From NCBI RefSeq assembly GCF_009765365.1, contig NZ_VTOM01000013.1, positions 106,937 through 170,936 on the forward strand: a stretch of 64,000 nt of DNA. The letters run 5' to 3'. The notes under the pieces are model-generated. The model saw only the letters and a program-made list of their open reading frames with translations, searched no databases and was not told where the DNA came from. Below, in pieces: positions 28,116 through 37,045 of this stretch (position 1 is the first letter of the stretch; each line of letters opens with the position of its first letter). Both the position numbers and the translations under genes were made by a program. Source of the DNA: Antarcticirhabdus aurantiaca (lineage in GTDB: Bacteria; Pseudomonadota; Alphaproteobacteria; Rhizobiales; Rhizobiaceae).

Positions 28116-29156
28116 ATGGCGCTGAGGGGACGGTCGTTGGTGGCGGCGGGGCTGATGCTCGCGATGTCGGGCTGCACCACCATGCTGGACGTGCCGATCG
28201 AGGAGGTGGCCGCCACGGCGCAGCCGACGGTGATCGCCGCCGCGCTGACGCCGAAGCGCCCGACGGGCTCGATCCTCGTGCGGATCTTCAAGGAGGAGAG
28301 CGAGCTCGAGGTCTGGCGGCTCGGTGGCGACGGCCGCTACGCGAAGCTCAAGACCTATCCGCTCTGCCGCTGGTCGGGAAAGCTCGGGCCGAAGATGACG
28401 GAGGGCGACCGCCAGGCGCCCGAAGGCTTCTACGCCGTCTCCGCCCGACTGATGAACCCGAATTCGAAGTACGAGAAATCCTTCAACCTCGGCTATCCCA
28501 ATCGTCTGGAGAAGGCGCTGGGCTACACCGGCGACTCGCTGATGGTGCACGGCGCCTGCTCGTCGTCCGGCTGCTACGCGATGACCGACGAGGGCGTCGC
28601 CGAGCTCTACGCCATCGCCGACCGCGCCCTTCGGTCCGGCCAGTCGGATTTTCAGGTTCAAGCCTTCCCGTTCCGCATGACGGCGTCGCAGATGGCCAAG
28701 CATCATCGCGATCCGAACATCGGCTTCTGGCGCAACCTGAAGATGGGCTACGACATCTTCGAGGTCACGCGTCGCGAGCCCACCGTCTCGACCTGCGGCG
28801 GCCGCTACGTCTTCAACGCGACCCGCACCGACGGCAGCCGCGCGGCCATGGACCCCATCGCCGCCTGCCCGACGCTGACCACCGCCGTCGACCCGGCCGT
28901 CACCGCCAAACAGCAGAAGGACGACGCCGAAACCCAGGCGCTCGTATCCTGGAACCGCGCCGAGACGCCGATGAGCTACGTCGACGGCGGCATGCATTCG
29001 AGCTTCCGTGACATGCTGAAGCGTCTCGGGCCCGAGGAGCTGGCCAAGGTCACCTCCTCGACGCTGGTTCCGGTGAGCCGCCCGAGCGCCGCGCTTCAGG
29101 ACCCCTACTCGTCGCGCGGGGAGAGCGTCTTCAGCCGTATGTTGAAGGGCGAGTGA
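28116..29156 (+). CDS. lipoprotein L,D-transpeptidase, YafK/YkuD type
   Basis: 346 residues from the chosen ATG. A lipoprotein signal ends in LAMSGC (C20), so the protein is membrane-anchored in the periplasm. The YkuD active site is seen as H145-G-A-C-S-S-S-G-C153. The family forms or cleaves 3-3 or lipoprotein cross-links in peptidoglycan; which activity applies here is not decidable. The frame is open for 38 codons upstream without support. The stop codon overlaps the GTG of a 55-residue mini-gene. Confidence 0.88.
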   Translation: MALRGRSLVAAGLMLAMSGCTTMLDVPIEEVAATAQPTVIAAALTPKRPTGSILVRIFKEESELEVWRLGGDGRYAKLKTYPLCRWSGKLGPKMTEGDRQAPEGFYAVSARLMNPNSKYEKSFNLGYPNRLEKALGYTGDSLMVHGACSSSGCYAMTDEGVAELYAIADRALRSGQSDFQVQAFPFRMTASQMAKHHRDPNIGFWRNLKMGYDIFEVTRREPTVSTCGGRYVFNATRTDGSRAAMDPIAACPTLTTAVDPAVTAKQQKDDAETQALVSWNRAETPMSYVDGGMHSSFRDMLKRLGPEELAKVTSSTLVPVSRPSAALQDPYSSRGESVFSRMLKGE

Positions 29157-29320
29157 TCGAACCGGTCGAACTCGCAGAGGCTCACCGGCGCACCGACCGA
29201 TTCGCGATGAACGAAGACCAGCTGACCACCGTCATCCTCGCCAGCGTGATGCTGATCCTTCTCGCCGCCGTCGTCGCGGCCCTGCGTTACAACTGGCTGG
29301 ATCTCCTCGCCTCGCCGTGA
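29153..29320 (+). CDS. single-pass membrane mini-protein coupled to the L,D-transpeptidase
   Basis: 55 residues from a GTG that shares bases with the upstream TGA (GTGA), with GAAGG five bases before it. An internal ATG at 29207 would give 37 residues. Either form contains one strongly hydrophobic segment (TTVILASVMLILLAAVVAAL) followed by RYNWLDLLASP. I recognise no family. The overlap suggests translational coupling and a link to the transpeptidase, perhaps as a membrane partner. Confidence 0.5.
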   Translation: MIEPVELAEAHRRTDRFAMNEDQLTTVILASVMLILLAAVVAALRYNWLDLLASP

Positions 29321-29449
29321 ACTCGGAACCCGAGCAATCGCGCCCGCGCAACATTATGCGTATTCCCTCCGGGCGGTGAGGTCCTATGAAGGAGACGAGC
29401 TTCGGGCGCTTCGCGGCCGGCAGCAGGAAATCCTGAAAAGGGGCCAATC

Positions 29450-29872
29450 ATGACTGAGCTGAACGGCTTGCGAATCCTCGTGGTCGAGGACGAACCGATC
29501 CTGGCCGACACCCTGAAGCTCGACCTGGAGGCGCAGGGCGCGATCGTGCTCGGCCCGGCCCCGAGCGTGTCCAAGGCGATCGCCTGCATCGCCGAAGCCG
29601 AGGTTATCGACGCCGCCGTGCTCGACGTGAAGCTGCGCGGCGAGAACTCCTTCCCGATCGCCAGCGATCTGGATCGTCAGGACATCCCCTTCGTCTTCCT
29701 GACGGGCTTCGACCGCTCGCCGGTCACGCTCCGCTTCGCCGACATTCCGGTGTTCGAGAAGCCGGTGGATCCCGACGTCCTCGTGGCTGCGCTGCGCGGA
29801 GAGGTCGATCGCAAGATTGCGCAGCGGGCAGCTCCTGGGCGCTCGGCGGATCGCAATCGCCACCGCGGCTGA
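29450..29872 (+). CDS. single-domain response regulator
   Basis: 140 residues consisting of one receiver domain: acidic pair in VVEDEPILA, phospho-acceptor Asp in AAVLDVKLRG, the TG of FLTGFD at the usual Thr position, and Lys in VFEKPVD. There is no output domain, so it probably acts as a phosphorelay shuttle or by protein contact. AAAGGGG lies upstream of the ATG. No histidine kinase is adjacent. The C-terminal 15 residues are Arg-rich. Confidence 0.88.
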   Translation: MTELNGLRILVVEDEPILADTLKLDLEAQGAIVLGPAPSVSKAIACIAEAEVIDAAVLDVKLRGENSFPIASDLDRQDIPFVFLTGFDRSPVTLRFADIPVFEKPVDPDVLVAALRGEVDRKIAQRAAPGRSADRNRHRG

Positions 29873-29976
29873 CGACCAAGCTCCGGAGCGCTCGTCGCCG
29901 TTTCATTGCCCGCTTTTAATTTGTTCGCCGCCCGGCTCCCGGCTAGAAGCCGCAGCCGCAACCGGCGATCGATGCG

Positions 29977-32613
29977 ATGGCGACCAGAACCGCTCCCACG
30001 TCCGCGAACGACCCCTTACCTTCGCGGACGGCTTCCGGTCCCCGGCTCCTGGAGCGGGTGCGGTCGGCCAACCCGACGCTTCGCCGCGGCCTCGGCCTCG
30101 CGGCGATCGTCTTCGTCTTCGCGCTGGTCGTGGCGACGCTTCGCCGCTTCGCCGGCGACATCTCCTATGACGAGGTCGTCGCCGCGCTGCTCGCGACCTC
30201 CTGGTGGACGGTCGGCCTCGCAGTCGTTCTGGCGGCCTGCAGCTACGCCTCTCTGGTTCTCTACGACGTCTTCGCCCTGCGCTATGTCGGCCGGCCCCAG
30301 CCGCTGTCCGCGACGGCCTTCGTGTCGTTCTGCGCCTATGCCGTCGGCAACACCGCCGGCTTCGGGCCGCTGAGCGGCGGCGCCATCCGCTATCGATTCT
30401 ATTCGCGGCTCGGCCTGTCTCCGGAGGCGATCGCCGCGGTGATCGGCTTCGTCACGGTTGCCTTCGGCACGGGCCTCGCCGTCGCGGCCTTCACCGCCTC
30501 GGCGATCTCGTCGGAGGCGATCGGTCCGATCCTCCACCTGCCGCCGGATCTTCTGCGCTGGGGCGCCATCGCCGCCATCGCGGCGATCGTCGGCGGCTAC
30601 CTCGTGCTTCTCCGGCGCACCCGGAGCGGGGCTGGCGGCTGGCTGCGCGCCCCGAGCCCGGCCATCGCCGGCGGCCAGCTGCTTGCCACCATCCTCGACC
30701 TCTTCTTCTCCGCGCTCGTCCTTTACGTGCTGCTGCCGGCCGGCAAGCCCGACCTGCCGGTCTTCCTGGCGATCTACACGATCGCCGTCGCCTCCGGCGT
30801 TCTCAGCCACGTTCCCGCCGGACTGGGGGTTTTCGAGACGATCATCCTCGCGGCCATGCCGGAGGCCGTCCCGTCGCAGGAGGTCCTGTCGGCGCTTCTC
30901 CTGTATCGTCTGGCCTATCACGTCCTTCCGCTGATCGCGGCCGCGCTTCTCGTGTCCGGGGCCGAGGCCCGCCGCGTCGTCGCCTCGCCGATCGCGCGGC
31001 AGACCGCCGACGCGGCGGCGCGCATCGCGCCCCTCGTCCTATCGGCGCTGACCCTCATCGCCGGCGCCATGCTGATCTTCTCCAGCGTGACGCCGGCGCC
31101 GACCGGAGACCTCGACTTTCTCGGCTCGACGGTCGCCCTGCCCCTCGGCCTCGTTGAGGCGGCGCACTTCGCTTCCGGCATCCTCGGCATCATTCTCGTG
31201 GTCGGGTCGCGCGGGCTGGCGCAGCGTCTGGACGGCGCGTGGTGGGCGAGCGTCGCCGCCGCCTCGCTGGCGGCGGCGCTCTGCTTCCTGAAAGCCGTCG
31301 CCGTCTTCGAAGCCGCTTTCCTGGCTCTGCTCCTCGTGGCGCTGATCCCCTTGCGCGGGCGCTTCGACCGCCCGGCTTCGCTCTTTCGCGAAGCTCTGAG
31401 CGCGCCGTGGCTCTTCGCGGTCGCGATCATCCTCCTGTCCGCGGGCGCGCTCCTCTTCTTCGCCTATGAGGACGTCGAGTACAGCCACGGACTGTGGACG
31501 GACTTCGCGTTCGGCGCCGAGGCGCCACGCTCGTTGCGCGCCTTTCTCGGCGTCTGCGTGGTGGCTGGAGCCGTCGCGCTCTGGAGCCTCCTGCGCACGG
31601 CTCTCGACACGGTGGCTGCGCCCAGCGCGGAGGAACTGGCCCAAGCCGTGGCGATCCTGAACCGCCAACCGCTGGCCGATGCCAATCTCGTACGCTCCGG
31701 CGACAAGGCTCTTCTCTTCTCCGAGAGTCGCGATGCCTTTCTGATGTATGCGCGTCAGGGCCGCTCGTTCGTCTCGCTCTTCGGGCCGATCGGCGCGCCC
31801 GCTTCGGCGGCCGAGCTTGTGTGGCGTTTCGCCGAAATGGCCCGCGAAGGCGGCGGGCGCGCCGCCTTCTACCAGATTCACCCCGAAGTCCTGCCGCTCT
31901 GCGCCGATGCGGGCTTGCGCGCCATCAAGCTCGGCGAGGCCGCGATCATCCCGCTGAAGAACTTCGAACTGAAGGGCGCGAAGCGTTCCGGGCTGCGCCA
32001 GACCGTCAATCGCGGTGAGCGCGACGGCCTGCGCTTCGAGGTCGTCCCGGTCGAGGCCGTGCCATCGGTGTTCGACGATCTGCGCCGGATCTCGGACGGC
32101 TGGCTCGAATCCAAGAGCGCGCGCGAGAAGCGCTTCTCCGTCGGCTGGTTCGATCGCGACTATATCCTCTCGCAGCCCGTGGCGCTGGTGCGCCTCGAAG
32201 GGCGGATCGTCGCCTTCGCCAACATCCTCGTCACCGGCACGAAGCTGCAGAGCGCGATCGATCTGATGCGCTTCGCGCCGGATGCGCCGCGCTCGACCAT
32301 GGAGTTCCTGCTCCTCAGCCTCATGCTCCATCTGCGCGACGAAGGCTACGAGACGTTCGATCTCGGCATGGCGCCGCTGTCGGGGCTGTCCAACAGTCCG
32401 GCCGCGCCGCTTTGGAACCGGGTCGGCGGCCTCGTCTTCGATCATGCCGAGCGCTTCTACAACTTCCGGGGCTTGCGCGCCTTCAAGTCGAAGTTCGATC
32501 CCGACTGGCGCCCCCGCTATCTCGCCGTCTCGGGTGGGCTCCCGCCGGCCCTCGCCCTGGCCGACATCTCGCAACTCATCGCCGGCGGACTGACGGGTGT
32601 GGTGTCGAAATGA
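29977..32613 (+). CDS. mprF: lysyl-phosphatidylglycerol synthetase/flippase MprF (LpiA)
   Basis: 878 residues. The N-terminal two-thirds have about fourteen membrane helices (flippase, including SFCAYAVGNTAGFGPLSGGAIRYR), and the C-terminal third is the soluble synthase domain with YQIHPEVLPL, GAKRSGLRQTVNRGER and TFDLGMAPLSGL. It transfers lysine from lysyl-tRNA to phosphatidylglycerol and flips the product outward, lowering surface charge. In Rhizobium and Agrobacterium the gene (lpiA) is acid-induced and lies ahead of acvB, exactly as here with an ATGA overlap. Confidence 0.94.
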   Translation: MATRTAPTSANDPLPSRTASGPRLLERVRSANPTLRRGLGLAAIVFVFALVVATLRRFAGDISYDEVVAALLATSWWTVGLAVVLAACSYASLVLYDVFALRYVGRPQPLSATAFVSFCAYAVGNTAGFGPLSGGAIRYRFYSRLGLSPEAIAAVIGFVTVAFGTGLAVAAFTASAISSEAIGPILHLPPDLLRWGAIAAIAAIVGGYLVLLRRTRSGAGGWLRAPSPAIAGGQLLATILDLFFSALVLYVLLPAGKPDLPVFLAIYTIAVASGVLSHVPAGLGVFETIILAAMPEAVPSQEVLSALLLYRLAYHVLPLIAAALLVSGAEARRVVASPIARQTADAAARIAPLVLSALTLIAGAMLIFSSVTPAPTGDLDFLGSTVALPLGLVEAAHFASGILGIILVVGSRGLAQRLDGAWWASVAAASLAAALCFLKAVAVFEAAFLALLLVALIPLRGRFDRPASLFREALSAPWLFAVAIILLSAGALLFFAYEDVEYSHGLWTDFAFGAEAPRSLRAFLGVCVVAGAVALWSLLRTALDTVAAPSAEELAQAVAILNRQPLADANLVRSGDKALLFSESRDAFLMYARQGRSFVSLFGPIGAPASAAELVWRFAEMAREGGGRAAFYQIHPEVLPLCADAGLRAIKLGEAAIIPLKNFELKGAKRSGLRQTVNRGERDGLRFEVVPVEAVPSVFDDLRRISDGWLESKSAREKRFSVGWFDRDYILSQPVALVRLEGRIVAFANILVTGTKLQSAIDLMRFAPDAPRSTMEFLLLSLMLHLRDEGYETFDLGMAPLSGLSNSPAAPLWNRVGGLVFDHAERFYNFRGLRAFKSKFDPDWRPRYLAVSGGLPPALALADISQLIAGGLTGVVSK

Positions 32614-33944
32614 GGCCGTCTTCCCTTCTCCTGGTCGCCGCGTCCCTTCTCGCCTCCGGAGCGGCCGCCAGCGCCGCGCCCGGTGAGGGGTGGCAGGGCA
32701 AGTTCCTGGGCCAGCCGGTGATCCTCACACCGGCCGCGGAAGCCGTTCGATCCGAGGTTGTCCTGATATCGGGCGCGGACGGCTGGAGCGCTGACGATGC
32801 CGCGCTCGCCGAGCGGCTCAAGGATGGGGGCAGCATCGTTCTCGGCCTCGACTATCCCTCGATCGTCGAGGCGATCAACGCGTCGAGCGACTCCTGCGCC
32901 TATCTCGTTTCCGATATCGAATCCCTCAGCCAGACGGTTCAGCGCGGCATCGGCAATGCGAGCCTTCAGCAGCCGGCCGTGACCGGCTTCGGAGCCGGCG
33001 CCACGCTGGCCCTCGGCATCGTCGCCCAAACGCCGGGAGCAACGATCGCGCGAACCGTCGCGATCGATCCCGGCGACCGCCTGCCCTTCGACAAGCCGCT
33101 CTGCACGCCGGCCGCGAAGGAGCTGACGCCATCGGGCACGATCTATGCCCTGACCGCCGGCGCTCTGCCCAATCCCGTGAAGGTCGTCTTCACACCCGAT
33201 GCGACCGATGTTGGCCGAGCGCATGCGGAGCGGCTCGACGACAGTTGGGAGGCGATCGAGATCGAGAACACCGACGAGGCGCCTTTCGATGCCGCCTTCA
33301 CCGAGCTCAAGCCGCGGTCGGCCGACAGCAGCGAGGCGCAGGTGGCCGATCTGCCGCTCGCCATCCTCGACGCGGAGCCGTCGAGGGATGCGATGGCCGT
33401 CGTTTATTCCGGCGACGGCGGCTGGCGCGACCTCGACAAGGTCGTCGCCGAGCATCTCCAGCAGGCCGGCGTTCCCGTGGTCGGCGTGGATTCGCTGCGC
33501 TACTTCTGGTCGGAGAAGACGCCGCAGCAAACCGCGGCCGACCTTCAGGCGATCATCGAGGCCTATTCCAAGCGCTGGAACGTGTCGAAGGTCTACCTTG
33601 TCGGCTATTCCTTCGGTGCCGACATTCTGCCCTCGACCTACCTCGCGATGGACGATGGCCATCGGGCGAAGGTCGAGCGCCTGTCGCTGCTGGCGCTTGC
33701 CGGGAGCGGCGACTATCAGATTTCGGTCGCCGGCTGGCTCGGCATCGCGTCCGGCAAAGGACCCTCGACCCTGGCCGACCTCGCGAGGATCCCCACCTCC
33801 ATCGTGCAATGCTTCTACGGCTCGGACGACGAGGACAGTGTCTGCGGGAGCCTGCGCGGCAAGGGCGTCCAGGTGATCGAAACGAGCGGCGGGCATCACT
33901 TCGACGGCGACTACCAGACCCTGGCCGACAGGATCCTCGGCTGA
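32610..33944 (+). CDS. acvB: AcvB/VirJ-family lysyl-phosphatidylglycerol hydrolase
   Basis: 444 residues with a signal peptide (ASLLASGAAASAAP). Two alpha/beta-hydrolase-like halves: the first (VLISGADGWSADD) has degenerate GFGAGATLAL, the second has VVYSGDGGWRDLDK, the nucleophile elbow GYSFGADILP and a terminal histidine in SGGHHFDGDY. The Agrobacterium AcvB protein hydrolyses lysyl-phosphatidylglycerol in the periplasm, balancing the activity of LpiA/MprF. The start overlaps the mprF stop (ATGA), so the two opposing enzymes are made together. Confidence 0.92.
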   Translation: MRPSSLLLVAASLLASGAAASAAPGEGWQGKFLGQPVILTPAAEAVRSEVVLISGADGWSADDAALAERLKDGGSIVLGLDYPSIVEAINASSDSCAYLVSDIESLSQTVQRGIGNASLQQPAVTGFGAGATLALGIVAQTPGATIARTVAIDPGDRLPFDKPLCTPAAKELTPSGTIYALTAGALPNPVKVVFTPDATDVGRAHAERLDDSWEAIEIENTDEAPFDAAFTELKPRSADSSEAQVADLPLAILDAEPSRDAMAVVYSGDGGWRDLDKVVAEHLQQAGVPVVGVDSLRYFWSEKTPQQTAADLQAIIEAYSKRWNVSKVYLVGYSFGADILPSTYLAMDDGHRAKVERLSLLALAGSGDYQISVAGWLGIASGKGPSTLADLARIPTSIVQCFYGSDDEDSVCGSLRGKGVQVIETSGGHHFDGDYQTLADRILG

Positions 33945-33977
33945 AACGCGGGCAGGCCGAGCCTTTTCATTTAATTT

Positions 33978-33999
33978 GCCGCTTAACCAGAAAAGCGGC
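33978..33999 (+). terminator. possible terminator after acvB
   Basis: GCCGCTT, loop of eight, AAGCGGC, in an AT-richer patch 33 bases after the acvB stop. There is no clear T-run behind it, so it is weak. Confidence 0.35.
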
Positions 34000-34074
34000 C
34001 TTGCTTAACCTGCCGTAGCGTTAACGAACCGTGAGCAGCTATTCTCCTGGGTGTTGAAACGAGGAGATACGGCG

Positions 34075-34302
34075 ATGATGCTCTCGGTTTGCCCCATCTG
34101 CGACGAGGTTGCCAAGGCTGCCCATGACCGGGACGGCGACGGCATGCGCTTCAACTGCGATGCGTGCGGCGACTTCGGCATCTCCGAAGCCAGCGCCTTC
34201 TCGATGCACCGCTACGCCTCCGAGCTTCGCCGAAGCTTCCTGCGCGCGGCGGCGCACCGGGCCGAGCCGGGCTCCGTGCCGGTCATCACGCATATCGACT
34301 GA
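34075..34302 (+). CDS. small zinc-ribbon-like protein
   Basis: 75 residues. CPIC near the start and CDAC about 23 residues later could bind one zinc ion. The rest is a short helical tail. The start at twin ATG has GAGGAG at a good distance; a GTG eight codons earlier lies on top of that site and is rejected. I do not recognise the family beyond the two Cys pairs. It stands between acvB and another small gene on the same strand. Confidence 0.65.
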   Translation: MMLSVCPICDEVAKAAHDRDGDGMRFNCDACGDFGISEASAFSMHRYASELRRSFLRAAAHRAEPGSVPVITHID

Positions 34303-34412
34303 CCGGCCAGCTTTTGCCGCCTGCGACGGTGGCAAAGCGCGTCAGGCGCCTAGATGCCCGTCGGGCCCTATGCGATAGGGCCCGTAACGAAGCGCGGCAG
34401 GAGTGGCGCCAC

Positions 34413-34664
34413 ATGATGACGGCAGAAGACAAGGACGCGATCGTCGACCAGATCGGCAGCCTGTTCGAGGGGCTCGACCTGAACGACGTGGCCGACATCC
34501 TGGCCGTGCAGCTCGCGCTCCTGACGAGCCAGGGCTCGGACTCGGTCGACGACGCGGTGATCTTCCTCAACGAAATTCGCGACGAGGCCGAGGCGATCCT
34601 GCGCACCGAACTCTCCGAGGACGACGAGGACGCTGACGGCGACGAGGCGCCACGCCAGCAGTAG
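34413..34664 (+). CDS. small acidic hypothetical protein
   Basis: 83 residues starting at twin ATG after AGGAG. The protein is helical and very acidic, with LFEGLDLNDVADILAVQLALL in the middle and a Glu/Asp-rich tail. No family is recognised. The clear ribosome-binding site and the lack of rare composition suggest a real gene. The open frame extends upstream but overlaps the previous gene without support. Confidence 0.6.
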   Translation: MMTAEDKDAIVDQIGSLFEGLDLNDVADILAVQLALLTSQGSDSVDDAVIFLNEIRDEAEAILRTELSEDDEDADGDEAPRQQ

Positions 34665-34757
34665 ATCGAGAGCGTCGCCCCGACACGACCCATCTTGCCG
34701 CGCGGGCCGAGATCGACTTTCATCCGCGCAGGCAAGGGAACGGGGCGATCGATCCTC

Positions 34758-35378
34758 ATGGGCACTTCGGGTTCGGCAGCACTCGCCAGCGACGCGGAGC
34801 GCCTCGAAACGCTCCGCGCCCTCGATCTCCTGGACACGTCGGCGGAGCCGCGTTTCGACGAGATCACGCAGCTCGCCTCGCAAGCCTGCAACGCGCCGAT
34901 CGCGCTCGTCACGCTGGTCGACAAGGATCGTCAGTGGTTCAAGTCGCGCCACGGCCTGGAGCTGACGGAAACGGTTCTCGACCAGTCGGTTTGCGCCCAC
35001 GCTCTTGGCCAGCACGATCTTCTCGTGATCCCCGACCTGTCCAAGGACGAGCGGACGCGCAACAACCCCCTCGTCACCGGCGGCTCGCACCTGCGCTTCT
35101 ACGCGGGGGCGCCGCTCGTCGCGCCGAACGGCCACGTGCTCGGCACGCTCTGCGTCGTCGACGACGTACCGCGCCCGGACGGTCTCGCTCCGGGTCAGGC
35201 CGCGATTCTCTCGACGCTGGCACGTGACGTCATGGACGAGATTCGCCGAAGCCGCGGCACGGAACCGACCTCCGAAACTGCGCGGCTTCCGCAGGAGCCT
35301 CCGCCGAACGCGGAGGTCGCAAAGGGCGGCGGTCTGCGGAAGCTCGTCCGCCGCCTCGCCGCCCGCCTGCCGCTCTGA
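34758..35378 (+). CDS. GAF-domain sensory protein
   Basis: 206 residues, nearly all one GAF domain: FDEITQLASQACNAPIALVTLVDKDRQWFKS, CAHAL, HLRFYAGAPLV and GTLCVVDDVPRP. Such free-standing GAF proteins bind a small ligand or sense redox, but this one has no output domain; it probably acts on a partner. The last 40 residues are a basic tail. The chosen ATG is preferred over a TTG 21 codons earlier. A second, related GAF protein lies in the accessory region at 62100-62660. Confidence 0.8.
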   Translation: MGTSGSAALASDAERLETLRALDLLDTSAEPRFDEITQLASQACNAPIALVTLVDKDRQWFKSRHGLELTETVLDQSVCAHALGQHDLLVIPDLSKDERTRNNPLVTGGSHLRFYAGAPLVAPNGHVLGTLCVVDDVPRPDGLAPGQAAILSTLARDVMDEIRRSRGTEPTSETARLPQEPPPNAEVAKGGGLRKLVRRLAARLPL

Positions 35379-35481
35379 GGCCGCGGATCATCACCGTGAA
35401 TTGATGGTCCGACTCGATTGTCGCCGGGACCGCGAGCGCAACTCTCTTAGCCTGCTCATCGCGAGCCAAGGGACGTCCATC

Positions 35482-35907
35482 ATGCTGCCACGCCGTTCTT
35501 CGCCGTTCGCGGCGGTTCTTCTCGCAGCGTCGCTGATGACGGCCCTGCCCGCTCGTGCGGACGATGCCGGCGACGTCCAAGCGACGATCGCCAGCCAGTT
35601 GCAGGCTTTCAGGTCCGGCGACGGCCTGGCCGCCTACTCCTTCGCGGCGCCGAACATCCGTGCGATGTTTCCCGATGCCGGCACCTTCATGTCGATGGTC
35701 CAACAGGGATACGGCCCGGTCTATAACGCCGCGCAGTCCAGCTTCGGCGCGCTGAAGCCAGAGGGCTCGGGCTTTCGCCAGGAGGTGTTTCTCACCGACG
35801 CCAAGGGCGTGAACTGGATCGCGAGCTACACGCTGGAGCGGCAGGCGGATGGATCGATGAAGATCACCGGCTGCTCCATCCGCAAGAGCGACGATCTCTC
35901 GGCCTGA
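35482..35907 (+). CDS. secreted DUF4864-like protein
   Basis: 141 residues. A signal peptide ends at ALPARADD (about residue 26). The mature part, QATIASQLQAFRSGDGLAAYSFAAPNIRAMFPDAGTFM and the C-terminal ITGCSI, fits the DUF4864 group of periplasmic proteins with a cystatin/NTF2-like fold. Function is unknown. AAGGGACG precedes the start. It is convergent with tgt, seven bases apart. Confidence 0.75.
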   Translation: MLPRRSSPFAAVLLAASLMTALPARADDAGDVQATIASQLQAFRSGDGLAAYSFAAPNIRAMFPDAGTFMSMVQQGYGPVYNAAQSSFGALKPEGSGFRQEVFLTDAKGVNWIASYTLERQADGSMKITGCSIRKSDDLSA

Positions 35908-35914
35908 GTAGCCC

Positions 35915-37045
35915 TCACATCGGTGCGACGTCGCCGCGGGCCCAGCCGGCCTGCGTTTCGGCGAAGAAGTCGTCGAAGCGTCCGTGCTCGATCGCGCCGC
36001 GGATGCCGGCCATCAGCCACTGATAGTAGTGCAGGTTGTTCCAGGTGAGCAGCATCCCGGCGAGCGCCTCGTCGGTGCGCACGAGATGGTGGAGGTAGGC
36101 TCGGGAATAGTCGCGCGTCGCCGGACAGGTCGATTCGGGATCGAGCGGCCGTGGGTCTTCGGCGTGGCGGGCGTTCTTGAGGTTGATGCGGCCCATGCGC
36201 GTGAAGGCGAGGCCGTGCCGCCCTGCCCGCGTCGGCATCACGCAGTCGAACATGTCGATCCCGCGCGCCACGGACTTCAGGATGTCGTCGGGCGTGCCGA
36301 CGCCCATGAGGTAGCGCGGCTTGCCGGCGGGCAGCGCCGGCAGCGTCGCATCCAGGATGCGCAGCATCTCGGCCTGCGGCTCGCCGACCGCGAGGCCGCC
36401 TACAGCATAGCCCTTGAGGTCCATCGCGGCGAGCGCCTCGGCCGAGCGAACGCGCAGGTCCTCCTCCGTGCCGCCCTGGACGATGCCGAACATCGCCTTA
36501 CCCGGCTGGTCGCCGAAGGCGATCTTGCAGCGCTCGGCCCAGCGCAGCGACATCTCCATGGCCCGCTCGACCTCGGCGCGCTCGGCCGGCAGCCGGATGC
36601 ACTCGTCGAGCTGCATCTGGATGTCGGAATCGAGGAGGTCCTGGATCTCGATCGACCGCTCGGGCGTCAGCGAATGCACGCTGCCGTCGACGTGGGAACG
36701 GAAGGTGACGCCGGTCTCGTCGAGCTTGCGTAGGTCCGCCAGGGACATGACCTGGAACCCGCCGGAATCGGTCAGGATCGGATAGGGCCAGCGCGCGAAC
36801 TCATGGAGACCGCCGAGGCGCGCCACCCGCTCGGCGCCCGGCCGCAGCATCAGGTGATACACGTTGCCGAGGATGATGTCCGAGCCGAGCTCGCGCACCT
36901 GATCGAGATACATCGCCTTCACCGTGCCGGCGGTTCCGACCGGCATGAAGGCGGGCGTGCGCACGGTGCCACGGGGCATCGTGATCTCGCCGCGGCGTGC
37001 CCGGCCGTCCGTGGCAAGGAGGTTGAAGGTAAACGTATCGCTCAT
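35915..37045 (-). CDS. tgt: tRNA-guanine transglycosylase
   Basis: 376 residues, full length. [11 protein letters not shown] contains the active-site Asp, [10 protein letters not shown] and [10 protein letters not shown] the second Asp and the signature. Four zinc-site residues are expected near the C-terminus; C in [17 protein letters not shown] is visible. The enzyme inserts preQ1 at the wobble position of tRNAs, the step before QueA. Its ATG overlaps the queA stop (ATGA). Confidence 0.97.
   Translation of the reverse strand: MSDTFTFNLLATDGRARRGEITMPRGTVRTPAFMPVGTAGTVKAMYLDQVRELGSDIILGNVYHLMLRPGAERVARLGGLHEFARWPYPILTDSGGFQVMSLADLRKLDETGVTFRSHVDGSVHSLTPERSIEIQDLLDSDIQMQLDECIRLPAERAEVERAMEMSLRWAERCKIAFGDQPGKAMFGIVQGGTEEDLRVRSAEALAAMDLKGYAVGGLAVGEPQAEMLRILDATLPALPAGKPRYLMGVGTPDDILKSVARGIDMFDCVMPTRAGRHGLAFTRMGRINLKNARHAEDPRPLDPESTCPATRDYSRAYLHHLVRTDEALAGMLLTWNNLHYYQWLMAGIRGAIEHGRFDDFFAETQAGWARGDVAPM

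Noticed and set aside
29386..29436. 16-codon frame ahead of the response regulator
   Set aside because: Too short to support without conservation data; it could be a leader but nothing in the sequence decides it.
32610..33944. VirJ as sign of a T-DNA transfer system
   Set aside because: No vir genes nearby; linkage to mprF fits the chromosomal acvB role.
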